Source: Solea solea (lineage: Eukaryota > Chordata > Actinopteri > Pleuronectiformes > Soleidae). From it: DNA of 64,000 bases. The stretch spans positions 23,728,888 through 23,792,887 of the forward strand of contig NC_081139.1 in NCBI RefSeq assembly GCF_958295425.1. Direction: 5' to 3'. Below the pieces are notes generated by a model. It had not been told where the DNA came from. It saw nothing but the letters and a program-made list of their open reading frames with translations, and made no database searches. Shown here one piece after another: positions 23,961-35,618 of this stretch (the stretch's first letter is position 1; every line of letters begins with the position of its first letter). A program made the translations under genes and the position numbers.

Positions 23961-24204
23961 TAATAACGGAGGCACTGGATGCCCTTGAACTCACTGTGCA
24001 TTCACAAAAGTTAAGAATTACAAAGATGAAAAGGCGTCATTTGTGATAAGCTCATAGCTCGCTACTGTATAATTGACGTCATAAGCCTAGTTTTGATACT
24101 GTGTTCTCATGGCGAGCTCATGTCTCTGTCAACTCCCACATACACTGCATGGACAGAAGATGGATATGACTCTCATCTACATCCTGCAGAAGGAATCAAC
24201 ATGG
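23961..24204. repeat. local tandem duplication, unit A
   Basis: Matches unit B (24271-24548) in the same order: TCACAAAAGTTAAGAATT / TCACAAAAGTTGGGAACT, then GTCATTTGTGATAAGCTCAT / GTCATTTGTGATAAACTCAT, GTTTTGATACTGTGTT / GTTTTGATATTGTGTT and CATCCTGCAGAAGGAAT / CATCCTTGCAGATGGAAT. Confidence 0.85.
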
Positions 24205-24240
24205 TTAGGGAGCTAATACTAGTGCACTGAGTGGGTGTAT

Positions 24241-24258
24241 GTGTGTGTGTGTGTGTGT
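24241..24258. repeat. (GT)n microsatellite
   Basis: Nine GT units between the two tandem-duplication units. Confidence 0.95.
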
Positions 24259-24270
24259 TTGGTGAGAATT

Positions 24271-24548
24271 TAATTAACAGATGGCATCAAATGCACTTTG
24301 CAGTCACAAAAGTTGGGAACTGCAAAAAAAAAAATGAAAAGGAGTCATTTGTGATAAACTCATAGCGCTCCAAAATATAATTACAGTTTTGATATTGTGT
24401 TATTACAGCAATCTAATGGAGATGAAGCGCTTAAGAGTGATTGGAACAGAGCATGTTTCATCTCTGCAGAGAGGGCGTGGCTGTCCCACTGATTCTACTG
24501 AGAAGATTAATATGGTTCTGCTCTTCATCCTTGCAGATGGAATGGTAC
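24271..24548. repeat. local tandem duplication, unit B
   Basis: Second unit, diverged from unit A by many substitutions and with an extra block around 24405-24500. Confidence 0.85.
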
Positions 24549-24551
24549 ATT

Positions 24552-24590
24552 CTTTGTATTCATTAAACACTTTTCTAGTCTTAATGACTG
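24552..24590 (-). mobile_element. tRNA-SINE tail fragment
   Basis: On the minus strand it reads TCATTAAGACTAGAAAAGTG, the tail phrase of the SINE at 16595-16845. Nothing else of the element is present. Confidence 0.45.
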
Positions 24591-24689
24591 AACCCAGCTG
24601 AATCTGCCAGCGATTTGCTTTCACCCTGCAAACACTGTTTTGACCAACTACAGAATCTCTGCCCAGGGCTCAACAGAGAATGACAGAGA

Positions 24690-24975
24690 TGTGACATCTA
24701 GCAGCTTTTGTATACATCCAACGTGGCAGCCAAGGAGGAACAGCCGTCTTTTGATTCAGTTGTTGTTTCCATTCTGCCCCCTGGAGAAATGTCGTTAGAC
24801 GGCATTTCTAGCAAGCTACTGCTCATAGAAAACCACAACAAGCACATTTGTTGACGCTATTCTGTAGCTCTGCATATGTCATCGGGATCATTGGTCTGAT
24901 TGGTTGAAGGGCTGTCCAGTTTCGTACAGAGGCATTTTGGAAGTGTATTGGAAGTGGGAGGTGACTACATGAGAT
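24690..24975 (+). mobile_element. element X, copy 2
   Basis: Plus-strand copy. ACATCTAGCAGCTTTTGTAT matches ACGTCTAGCAGCTTCTCTAT of copy 3, and CACAACAAGCACATTTGTTG and GATCATTGGTCTGATTGGTTG match copies 1 and 3. The CCTGGGTGAACCCAG end is missing here. Confidence 0.7.
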
Positions 24976-25056
24976 CGAGATTTAGTCTCACATTATCCAT
25001 GCTCGCTTAACACTACCGTATTTTCTACATTCTATATCTACATTCTACATCTACAT

Positions 25057-25688
25057 TAGAGCCCTGCGCTTAAGCCCTAGGCCCAAGGGGCCCGACAGCC
25101 CAAGCGCCGGGCTTCGGGCCAATTACAACATCATTGCCATGGACTCTATATTTTTTAACCTTTAGACCCATTAGAAAGATGTGTTTTTTTTCAACTGAAA
25201 CCAATTTACACGGCGACACTTAAACGCAGCAAACCGCTCTGCGCCCCCCCCCCCCCAAAAAAATGGACAACATAGAGTAAATAAAAAAGACTAAGTTTAA
25301 ATCCATTGCAATCATTGACGATGAGCCAACCTGCTATATGCAGATCAACTGTTGCTGCGCGCTGCTGCAGCTGCATAGCACCCAGTCATTTCAAAAACAC
25401 AATCATTTACAATTTACAATCGATTTAGCAACCCAAAAAATGCTTCAAACTTTTTTTCTCAGTCATTCAAGTTAAAAGAAATCCATAGCCTATGTAACTT
25501 AACAAAAATATAATGAATATAGCCTAATACCATGCTGAAACACCCCAATTGACCTATTAGGGTGTGCCACGTGCCACATTAAAAGCCTACATGTTGTTAT
25601 GGAAGGTTTAAAAAGAAAAAAAGAGTCAGACTTGATTCGGGTTTGGGCCTGAAAATTCTGAAAACCTGGTGGGCCGGTCCGGACTCTG
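25057..25688. mobile_element. hAT-like element with GC-rich ends
   Basis: The left end TAGAGCCCTGCGCTTAAGCCC and the right end (inward) CAGAGTCCGGACCGGCCC are imperfect inverted repeats. GC-rich sub-terminal sequence surrounds an AT-rich core. The flanks TCTACATT and GCTACACC match at 5 of 8 positions. A 13-nt C run lies at 25244-25256. No coding remains. Confidence 0.6.
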
Positions 25689-25739
25689 GCTACACCCCCT
25701 AGTGTAGGTCACTAATGTACATGCTGTGCCTCTTCCATC

Positions 25740-25860
25740 ACTCATGCTAACACACTGCCAGCTCAGCCACTAGGAGCGACCTGGCATGCGGAATAGCTTA
25801 GCTGGGGATTGAACCTTGATTTTTGCTGTTGGAAACAGCCCATCCTTTCACTGAGGGAGA
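25740..25860 (-). mobile_element. tRNA-derived SINE fragment
   Basis: Minus-strand head CTCAGTGAAAGGATGGGCTG followed by the B-box-like AAGGTTCAATCCCCAG, as in tRNA-headed fish SINEs. Confidence 0.6.
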
Positions 25861-26377
25861 AAGTATTAGTACACTGTGAGTGTGCGTATGTGTTTATTGT
25901 ACATAGCACATGGTGTAAATGAAAAACAATGAAAGAACCAAAATTAAGTGTAGCCAAATTTCCATTCGTGTCAGGAACTGCGTCACTTTATCAGTTGATG
26001 TGTTGATGTGTGTCCTACTTTGAGTGTCTGACATTGTAGCATAAGTTGATAATGTGATAAAGTGATTGCGACACGATGTCCACCACTGTTAGGTGCACTC
26101 TGTCTGACAAAAAGCAAATAATCCAGCACAAGCACTCACCATTAAAAATCATGCATATACTTTTACGCTCTCACAGTACACATGGGTAAAAGTTCTCCCA
26201 GTTGCTGGTGTTTACTGTATTGCTTGCATGTATGTGATTGTATTGGCTCGTACCTGTGATGGAATGTTTGCTTCACTTGAATTTATTGACATGCACTTGC
26301 ACTGCTGCTTGAATAGTTGAGTGAGCAAAGCAAAGCAACAGATTTGTAATGTGAATTCAACAATACATGACGCAACG
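25861..26377. other. non-coding spacer
   Basis: No repeat or coding feature recognised. Confidence 0.55.
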
Positions 26378-26424
26378 AAAATGAGCACTCTATTGTAAAA
26401 AACTAGCAATAGAGTGCTCATTTT
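26378..26424. repeat. perfect inverted repeat (hairpin)
   Basis: The 18-bp arm AAAATGAGCACTCTATTG-type sequence at 26378-26395 is exactly complementary to 26407-26424, with an 11-nt A-rich loop. Confidence 0.95.
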
Positions 26425-26489
26425 TGAAGAAGAAGAACACAATTGTTGAGGCAAAGAAGCAGCAGTAAAGCACATGAGATAATGACAGT

Positions 26490-26805
26490 GTATACAGGAA
26501 TAAATGTTGGAAAACCTAATGAACAATGGGCATTCCATCAAACCAGGGAGTGGGAAATCATAGTGAATAGTCCAGGGTGCTGGAAGGAGATCCAGAGTGA
26601 TTGTTACCAGAATACAAACAAAGGAGTCCAGGGGAGAATCCAGGGAGTAGTGTGGATATGGAGCTGGCTGAGCATGACAAACAGAGCTTAGTCGATGATC
26701 CTGAGGCAAACAGAGAAATAGACAGAATCAGGGCACAGGCAGACAGGTTAAAAAACATAAGCTTTCCAAAAGACAGAGGTTCTAGACAGCACTTGGCTGT
26801 CGGCT
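26490..26805. repeat. possible unclassified dispersed repeat
   Basis: Purine-rich phrases (CAGGGAGTGGGAAATC, AGGCAGACAGGTT) resemble the segments at 21296-21862 and 28800-29360. Boundaries are uncertain. Part of the minus-strand 165-codon frame (26212-26709) overlaps it. Confidence 0.35.
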
Positions 26806-28041
26806 GAAATTGAGAAATCTTAGATAATGTTCTGGTTAGGAGGAGGTAATCAAACCTGTCTTCAAATACGAACTGTATGATAAGAAACTACTGTTTGGAG
26901 TGATTGGAGTGGAACCTGAGGTCATGACCAGTCAGCAGCTCACACTAAAAGGATATGACAAATGGCAACACAGGGCAACACAGGGCAACACACACTATCC
27001 CAAATACAGAAAGGGGCTAGAAACAACAATCTGTAATGGTTTCTTTTTTTCATTTATATTCTTTGTACATATCTACGTAATTTAACACTGTAAGATCCAC
27101 TGTTGTAAAATTACAGCATCACTTTGCACTGTCCCAAAAACAAACCTACACATGTTTGTTTTGGTTTCTTTTAGACCGCATTTACATAGTCGGTAGTAGA
27201 GCATTAATGACTTCTCATTCTTTCAGATCGACTTCATTGACAATGAGGAACTTTTATTAAGGTTGTCTGTAACATTGTAACAGTCAATATATACAGGAAA
27301 GTGCACTTTCAAAAAATAAAAGAATCAACATGCCTTCTCGAAGCCATTTAAACAAAACAAAATATATTTCCTGTCAATGTTGGGAAATGTAAATGTTCCC
27401 TTGTCAGGCTGCATAGTTAGACAGAGTGAAACCTGATTTTAAACATCTGCATTTGTAAATGATCATCAAATATCATGCTTACATATTCCCTGCAGCCTGT
27501 GCTTCTCTATATTGTATATATCCAATATAAAAATCTTCTGTACTACTTTATCTGCAAACCTATCTTTGTTGTTGTGGTAGCATATTGTAAGTGTATACCA
27601 TATAATCAACTATTAATCAATGAACAAATGCAAATCCCTTTCCTAATAAATTGAGCAATTTGCTCTCAGCGCAGTATATCAATAGCCCATATGGCAAACA
27701 TGACACTCCTGCCTCTGAGTGGCTGAGCTTCATCAATACTTCATGAACTGACAAACGTCTGGGCCCAGTCTGCTCATATCTCTGCGATGAGTGATGGCGT
27801 CTCTCGTTTGTTTTTTCATCAGCCAATCTAACAGCTCAGGAAATTAAGAGAAACAAGAGCCAGAGAGATTGTTATCATGCCTGTGTCCTATTTCCAGTTT
27901 GTGAAGGTTAAAAAGGCTTCATCTGCTTTACAGGTGGAGTTCTTGAGATATGTTTGCCAGATAGCTTCAGTACAGCTTAACCTGATGAGGATAGCAAAGA
28001 TAAATAAGATAAATGTTTACTCTTTTGATAAACAAAAAAAT
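26806..28041. other. non-coding stretch
   Basis: Holds a GGCAACACA minisatellite and AT-rich DNA. 27640-27870 is repeat-free and could be a conserved element. No gene recognised. Confidence 0.5.
26964..26993. repeat. (GGCAACACA)3 minisatellite
   Basis: Three copies of a 9-10 bp unit. Confidence 0.9.
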
Positions 28042-28235
28042 ATTGGCTGCCCTTTGTTTCTGGTTAGTTTCATAATTTATTTGGACAGAATTTCTGGGTG
28101 CAGCCAAGTAGTGGAGGGTGTCAGGTTCTGTCTTTGCTTTTTGCTGATGACGTGGTCCGACTAGTGTCATCAAACAGTGACATCAAGCTCTCACTGGGAC
28201 ATTCTGGGGTGAGGATCAGCACCTCTAAAGGCGAT
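28042..28235 (+). pseudogene. LINE reverse transcriptase fragment, Rex3/RTE-like
   Basis: The first frame (28042-28128) reads IGCPLFLVSFIIYLDRISG then VVEGVRF, a decayed form of the QGCPLSP-LF-DRIS-VEGVRF block. A frameshift near 28130 moves to the next frame, which reads LSLLFADDVVRLVSS, then SDIKLSL and GVRISTSK. FADD is the catalytic metal-binding motif of the reverse transcriptase palm, and IS-TSK follows it as expected. About ten residues between SDIKLSL and GVRIS are missing compared with intact copies. The nucleotide string GGCTGCCCTTTGT matches the conserved site used to type fish Rex3, which supports that clade. The reading frame is broken, so it is dead. Clade assignment is from motif memory. 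Confidence 0.8.
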
Positions 28236-28799
28236 GGTATACTTCCACAAACATGCCGTGCATGCCGAAATGAGGGTCGCATTGGGCGGACCCTTCTTCC
28301 AGGTGCCGCAAAGTCCAGTCCAGTGGCAGGATGCAGTCGTTAGGACACTCAGTTTAATTTGTTTTATTGCAAATATGCTGTTGCAAATACAATTATCGGT
28401 TCATCGAGCTATGTGTGAAAAAACAACAACAATCAAAACAGTCATTGCATGTTGTGATTTTTTATTTAGAAACTGGTGAGAATAAGCCAGTAGAGGAGGC
28501 AATATAATGCAGTAGCTTTTATTAAGTTATACTTGTAACTTGTAATTACATTTTTAAGTCATTACAAGGTGGTCAGATATAGTGTCCAGGACAGAAGAGA
28601 ATGCACCACAATCAAATAGTACGAACGGGGAAGCGACCTTTGAGTGCTCATCATTGTGTCTGCATTTTCAATATTTGCATTGATTGTGCTGACAGAGCCA
28701 TACATTTTGTAATAAGTGCATGCCATTATGGGCTAGCCAGCACAAATGCCCATATTACCACATACATTTTCTCTTAACCGCACGGCTTCTCAGTGATCA
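28236..28799. other. non-coding spacer
   Basis: A moderately GC-rich block at 28250-28340 follows the LINE fragment but does not continue its protein. The rest is AT-rich and featureless. Confidence 0.5.
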
Positions 28800-29360
28800 A
28801 AACACACTTTGACTCACATCGCCAGCAACCGAAGAAAACCAACAAAAAGTATGCAAGTTCCTGTGTTTTGTAAAAGTGTCCTGGCTTTGCAACAAGTTAG
28901 TACCACGCAAACAAAAAGTATTTAAAAGAAAATTCAAATGAGGAGGAGAAGGCGTAAAGAAAAACTCAAACAGACAAATACCATAAACACTGGAACAGAA
29001 ACACGGGGAACATGCACAAGAACAAGAGCACAAGCAGACATTAGAACAAGCGGGCGAAACTGAACAAAATGAACTGACAAAGACACTGGGCAGCACAGAT
29101 ACTGCTGGGATAACTAAACACAGGTGAATCACATCAGCGTGGGGCAGACAATCCAGAGGGAAGCCAGGATAGGAAGTAAAACAAGGTACATGCAAGGAAA
29201 AAAAAAAGCTACAAAATAAAACAGCAAACAAGGAACAGAAAATCAGACTCAAATAAATAAAAACCCAAGGTTATAGAAAACGCAGATAACAATAAAGAGT
29301 TAAAACCGGATCTCGCTCAACGAAAATCGCCTGGAGAACCCAGTGGTCATGACACAAAGA
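28800..29360. repeat. unclassified A-rich dispersed repeat
   Basis: The part at 29112-29290 aligns with 36565-36725 (shared GAAGCCAGGATAGG, AACAAGGTACATGCAAGGAA, CTACAAAATAAAA and AAAAACCCAAGGT). The segment ends in a GTGGTCATGACA phrase. The 151-codon minus-strand frame (28797-29252) mirrors the purine bias. Confidence 0.7.
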
Positions 29361-31040
29361 TGGGGACACAGAATTCTGACTTCGTAAGAGCAATTTTCTT
29401 CATATCTTTATATCATTAAACTATAATGCCACAACAGTAAGAAGCAGGAACTTTCTGTTCCTTGAAAAGGTTCATTCCTTTTTTTTTTTGCTATATTCCT
29501 AGTCAGTACACTTCTTTGTTTCATTACATAGCGTCTTCTAGCCTCTTTGAATGTGTCTAGCAAAGTGATGTGCTGATTAAAATGTCTTCTATCATTTTAC
29601 AAATCAAATATCTGCAGCTTAGATTGGGGGGGTACTTTGTTATTTTCAAATCGAACTGTGCTTATTAACTTTCATCCCATTATAATAATTGTTAATAATA
29701 ATTTCAAACCAAACAAAATTGCTTTTTGGACTGGGAAAATGGCATAACCTACACACTCAACTGCATTTATTCCTTCAGGTCCATTGCAATGAGAAAGTGA
29801 TTTATCAGCAATATCGAAATGAAAGAACCTGACATTTTCCAAAAGTTTCTGCATCCATAAGCATCAATGAAAAGGTCTGCAATAATGCATATTTAATTAT
29901 ATTGCTCAAATCATGAAGGTCACTGCTGGTGAACTCTTCCCAAAGATCAATATGTCTGCATGACCTGGCAAGTTAATACTGCTGTGAAATGCTCATTGAA
30001 TTCTCACATAGTCAGGATTTCTGATGATTCTCTGTCATGATCATTCATCCAGCGAAAACTCCACTCAAATCCACTGATAAAACAATCAGTGACTTCCACA
30101 GGAAAATATTGTATTTCCTCTGATATGACGTGCACAGCAGATGAAACTTGGAAGGGAGTTTGATGGAAGTTTCACAGATGAAGAAACTTTTTTTTTTCAG
30201 ATGTACCTAACCTTCTTCCAGTGCCTGGTCTAATCTGACCCATTGTACAACTTTTCTTAAGTATAAATGTGGTGTTTTTCAGTTTATTGCTTCACATTAT
30301 CCCCCCCACACTAAGCAAATGAAAAAAATTAAATTAAAATTGAGTGGGTTACTTAGTCACACAAAAAAATAATTTTTTTCTTTTTTTTTTTAATTGTGTG
30401 TTCATAAATCTAACTCAAACTAACTAACACTGTAATGACAATGTGCTTAGTTTTCATCTTTGTAAATCCTTTTGGGTTCTTATGAAGTGTGTTCATTTTT
30501 TCTCTGCCAGCAATTTTGAAAGGTTGTATTGGAGACAGCATTTTCATTAATTCCTACTAAACTGTTTTTAATTTGTGTTTATGTTTACAATGTGGGACAT
30601 AAGGCTATGCAAGTTAAACACAACATTCATTATGTAGTTAATTAGGTAGACTCGGTTCAAAGTGAATCAAACCTCTTGTCTTTTATTGGCTTTATTGTTT
30701 TTTTTTTATTTTCCTCAGAGTGATCTGTGACACAAGCAATGTGATGTTTATTTATGAGTGTCTTTAGTCTACTGGCTACAAACTAACTGCATCCAACCTC
30801 AGCGCTATGACAATGTTACTTTCATGTAGACTGTTCATTTTTAAAATGGCATCTTTTCCTTTTTGAATCTTGCACCTGGCAAATACTCCATATTAAAAAA
30901 AAACTCAAACTGACACTAAAACTAGGCATATACAAAACATAAAAAAATAAAACGAATGGGAAATCCCAAACTATTATAACCTTGGTAGTGAAGGAGGACA
31001 CAAGGACAGTTGGTGTAACAGAAGAGGACACAGGGGATAG
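29361..31040. other. AT-rich non-coding stretch
   Basis: Several T runs (29480, 30188, 30381) but no gene or named repeat recognised. Confidence 0.55.
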
Positions 31041-31115
31041 GGCAAGATGAAGGCAGATGATCCACTGTGGCAACCCCTAAGAAGAAGAGGAGAAGGAGGA
31101 GAAGAATCAACTTAG
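31041..31115 (+). mobile_element. LINE/SINE 3' tail with (GAAGA)n
   Basis: GATGATCCACTGTGGCAACC followed by CCTAAGAAGAAGAGG is a decayed form of the common fish tail GATCCGCTGTGGCGACCCCT with an (AAG)n end. A shorter relic is at 42578-42612. Confidence 0.6.
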
Positions 31116-31959
31116 TCACACCTTTGGCATTCCCAGTCAAAATAGACTGCCATAGGAAATGAATGGGTAAGTCTATTATGCTCATCCAGCATACATTTGA
31201 TGGAATACATTTCAAAATACACATCCACTCAACCACAGATAAACCTCACCTTTCACAGTTTGCTTTGTGTCCCCTGCCCACCCACCCCAGCTGAAACAAC
31301 ACTGATACTAAACAATTTCTTGGTAGTTACTATTTATGTGCCCACAACAGTTTTTCATGTCTTCTTAAAGACCCTTTTTTTCCCCCGTGGGCTGATCACT
31401 TGATGTTACGTTACATCCATGGTTATTTATGGTTTAAGAGCAGTTCAAATACACCAGTCACATTGGACCGTGGACACTGAAATAAGTCAGTGAACGCTAG
31501 ATAAAGGTCAATGGCTTCAGGTTGTGTTTTTGCGGTGCTGTATACGCTTAAACGGAAATAGATAGTCATGTTGCACGGCTTCTTGTAAACATCCCTGACA
31601 TACAGTGATCTCTTTGTCGATTTAAAAAAGCTCTTCCTCTGTAGGTTTCCGCTGCACAGTGTGACTGCCATCGCTCATGGATTGGCTCGTTTTCTTTAAT
31701 GCAGGCATAAAACGACCAAACTGTTCATTTATGAGTGATGCTCGTTGTTTCATCACCCGGTGCAGTGATGTATGATTTTTGTGCAGAGTGGGTTTGTGTT
31801 ACCTATAGACCATAGGAGGGGATCAATACAGCAGCCAGCAGGGCTTGCATCCAAAGAATAAATCTCCGAGACATGTAAAGAACACAGCAGCACCCTGTCT
31901 GCACACTTACTCCCTCCTCATCACCCGTGATTCACAAGCCTCCCCCTGACCCAATCTGC

Positions 31960-31995
<36 letters not shown>

Positions 31996-34489
31996 GATTA
32001 CAGCTCCCACCACACCATACTACTTTGACACCAAGTGCGAAATAAGATCCAGTACACGGTCAAGGTCACCGTCACAGTCCCTCAGGCTCTTGTGATGATA
32101 TGATACACTTCACACCGTCTGTGAGACTTAAATGAATCTTCAAGTCCAGACATACAAGGAAGATATCCAGCGATGTTCCAGACTTGACAATAAACAACAT
32201 ATCAGATGGTGAAAGAAGTCAAAGATATCGATAGCTCTGTCAGCCGAGGCCCCGTGCGTGGAGGCGCTGGAGGGCGAGGGCCTGCCAGTTCTCACATCCC
32301 CGACAACACGGAGCATGCTTCCGAAACCCAAAGTAAACATTGGATCTTTTAACTTTGCGAGAGGTAGCTCTCTACCAACCCTAAACTAAATAACAAACCT
32401 TCAAAGAGGTTAAAGTGTCATCCTACAAAACACTGCTGCAGACTGGTTTGCATTAATATTTGATGTCTCAGTCCTCGATGACTCTGAGTGCAAGAGTGCA
32501 ACATATCACTTAATGTCTCTCAAGCAGTTAACGCCTCATTTGCCTCATGTGCTGTTTTTCTGTTTTGCTCTCAGAAATATTTGACTGTGTATTGAATATT
32601 ACAGCTAAAGCTTTGTGTCTCTGTTAGTTTTCTTTTAGAAATTGCAGCCCTTTCAAATGGCACGCCCTTAGATGGAGGTTTTCCTTCTACCCAACTGCTC
32701 TTTTTCTTCATTTAATTAAAACATTCATGCCATGGCAGGTTGGAATGGCCTCTGAAAAGCGGAGGCATACGTCACAGTGGGGATTATAAGGATCTAACAT
32801 TGGAGAGGAATAGGTGCTTAACGGTGGAATTACAGCCGAAATGAGTTTTTAATCGTGCAGTTAATGTTGGGGAAATGTGAAGCCTCGAGACAGTGCAAAT
32901 TGCCTCCATGAGGGATAAGACACCATCACGGGAGCCAAGTGGACAGACTACTTTATATCAGATTGCATCTTGGTAGAAACAAAGGAATGAAGTGTGCCTG
33001 CACAGATACATTCACCTCCGCTCTATCGTCTAAACTCATGTAATTGGTATTTAAAGCATTTCTTTTGCACAGTAAATTTACTGACAAAGTTTGCACGTTC
33101 AAACTCCAGACCTGCTGAAGTTGCAACTTCTACCTCTTGTAGAACATAAAAGCCAAAGGTCAACTGCATTCATTAGCTACAGCTGATCCTATTTTAGTCT
33201 TTAATTCTTGTATGGCTTCAATGTAGCAAAAAGTGACTCCTCGTTATTCTTCAGCCCTCTCTGCAGAGCAGGAAAGCTAAATGTGCTCCTGTTAATGAGA
33301 TACTGGTTATCTCTACAGCACACTGCCTCCCACCGTCTCCAAGCATTGCATTATTGTGCATCAGAAAGGAGTCATTATGTTTAAAGGAGGGTAATGGAAC
33401 AGAGTCTACCAAGTTTCATGAGGGGTTACCATGACCCAGTAGAAGTAATAAGTCTGGATGGAGAGATCTGATAATTTAGCATCGAGTATCTACAAAACGG
33501 TAGCTGAAGAAATAAAGACTTGCCGTGGCCAGCACACCATCACACTTTGGTCTGGGGCTCTGCGCCATGTTTTATCGATCTGAATTCAAGGATTACGGTA
33601 AAGTGAGTGATTATGAAAATGACCCTCCCCTGTCATTAGCCTTGGAATGTTCTGCACAAAAAAAAAAGTTCTCAACCTTACAAATGTTAAGGATCATTTG
33701 CAGCATAATGTGAGTGCAAGCGTCCATCTACCTCAAGAGAATGCATTGCTTATGCAAAAATGTATGATGAATGCCACCATGATTAGAGATTCATCTTCCA
33801 CTGCACAGGCCACAGACACCCAAGTTTTCAAGAGCAGCAAGTCAAATGGCTCATGTAATCTTCAGCATGGAGGGCTTGTTTCCTTTTAATTCAGACAGGG
33901 AACGCAGCAAGAGGAACCCGATGATGTTAATTCCCCAAAGCATTTCATTATTTCAGTGTGTGCGATAGTATCTTTAATTCCATTTTAAATAGGTTTATAT
34001 GTCCATCATAAAATACTCCCTAGTGGGTTTAATTATTGCTGTAAGATAAGAGATGCTATGGAAAGAGAGCAGGGACAAAAAAGAGAGGGAAAACATTTCT
34101 AAAGATGGAGACACAAATCATGTAGCACAGTGACTGGTGTGTCCTTGTTATTGCTTATCACATGTGACATCACTTCCTGTGGCTTTCGTTCTTTTAGCTT
34201 TATCTTGTCATCTATTCAGCACAGACAATGAACTGCAGCATTCTCTATGAGCCTGACACAAAGAGGCTTATTATGGCAAGGATAAATGTAATCTAATATT
34301 GTACAATCACCCCATTTTCCCTCCAAAATTATCCAGCTTTGACTGTGCATATTATATTATTAAAAAAAAAAAATGTTTAACAACATTTTCTTTATTAAAG
34401 ACTTTATTTTTGACAAACTAAACAGCATGGTATGTGCTATTTAGTCATGTTTGGGTGTTAGCGATGCGACAAGATGATCTCTGATGACA
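31116..34489. other. non-coding stretch
   Basis: Has a (CA)n tract at 31960-31993 and a GC-rich patch at 32240-32330. The repeat-free block at 32700-32960 could be a conserved element. No coding feature recognised. Confidence 0.5.
31960..31993. repeat. (CA)n microsatellite
   Basis: Seventeen CA units. Confidence 0.98.
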
Positions 34490-35252
34490 GTAGTCTTTAA
34501 GAGGTCTTTATGAGGTACTTGAAGAGAAGGATGGTAGTAGCTCATTCCACCTTCAGTGAACCACGGAATATTGAGTCTATCCATCTACCTATCAAATATA
34601 TATAGACCTGGGATCTGCTCTGTAGGCAAGAATAATGCTGATTTTGATTCAGGCAGACATTGGTAGCCATAGGAGGTTGATGAGCAGTCAACTGACATGT
34701 GCCCTTTTAGGATGATTGGAGAACAGACAATCTGTTTTTCTAGAACATCTGCTAGGGCTTCATTGTGCATGGAGGGAGGCCTACTGGGGGCATTGTAGTA
34801 GACTCTGCAAAATAAATCCATGGCATGCACCAAGAATTGGTTGGAGTATTGAATCAAGACCTGTTTTTTTCTTCTTATGTTACCTAAAGGACCATCACCA
34901 GGAGACAGATATAACTTTTTGGATCTTGACTAAGGTGAAAATCAAAGAGGTACTATCACATTGTGATAGAGATACTAATTGGTCAAGATGACTTGAAGAA
35001 GTTTTAAAATATTAAGTTGAAGATGACACAATGTGGATTAACTTGCGAGATGAGACTGTAGGGTTAATCTGCTAGGGATGACAGGAATAGTCGTGTGTCA
35101 TCTATGTAGTGATATTTGGATCTGTGACTGATCATTGAATTAAAGTAGTGTATATTACAAAAGGGCACCAGCACTGAGCCCTGGGGCACACCTATCGGGA
35201 GGGGATGGGTAAGGAAGTGTGTCCTTGCCCATGACACACTGATGGAACACAT
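34490..35252 (-). pseudogene. LINE reverse transcriptase C-terminal half, L2/Maui/CR1-like
   Basis: Minus-strand translation shows, in the expected order and across several frames: HPLPIGVPQGSVLVP (35160-35205); YIDDTRLFLS, a YADD-box variant (about 35085-35115); RVYYNAP, corresponding to RLDYCNAL (34795-34815); NEALADVLEK and SPIIL (34700-34760); LLWLPM then IIL-AYRA (34615-34680); WNELLPS (34540-34560); and FKYLIKT (34500-34525). This is the palm-to-C-terminal layout of L2-clade reverse transcriptases. About 20 residues are missing between GVPQGSVL and YIDD, and there are at least three frame changes plus stops. The endonuclease domain and 3' tail are absent. 35253-35590 upstream on the minus strand does not continue the protein recognisably. 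Confidence 0.85.
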
Positions 35253-35593
35253 TCAAAGCAAATAAAGCCCTCATCCCAGGATGCCCATATCACAGAGAAC
35301 ATATCGGAGGATACTGTATCGTTCAAGGCTTCTGAGAAGTTTAGCTAGATAACAATCAAGAACTGAACTGTAGCTCTTGCTGTCATCAGGGCTTCTGTCA
35401 CAGACACAGAGCTATTTCAGTTGAGAGCCCAGTGAAGTGAGGAGGGCCTCCCATGATTCCGAGACCTGCCTTAAATAAGAATAAAGTAGCAAGACCTTTT
35501 GAGCAGAAGTGTTATCCGAGCCTGAAGTGATTGGAAACAATCCTGACATCAGTTAAAGCCCATATTACGTGTGGTTGCTGTTACAAACAAACA
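35253..35593. other. spacer upstream of the LINE relic
   Basis: No reverse-transcriptase similarity visible; could be strongly decayed LINE sequence. Confidence 0.4.
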
Positions 35594-35618
35594 CAGAAGA
35601 AGAAGAAGAAGAAGAGGA
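35594..35618. repeat. (GAA)n microsatellite
   Basis: Seven to eight GAA units next to the SINE tail. Confidence 0.95.

Noticed and set aside
26212..26709. 165-codon minus-strand frame
   Set aside because: Overlaps a hairpin and repeat-like DNA; no domain or signal peptide pattern.
28797..29252. 151-codon minus-strand cysteine/phenylalanine-rich frame
   Set aside because: Mirror of an A-rich repeat that also occurs at 36565-36725.
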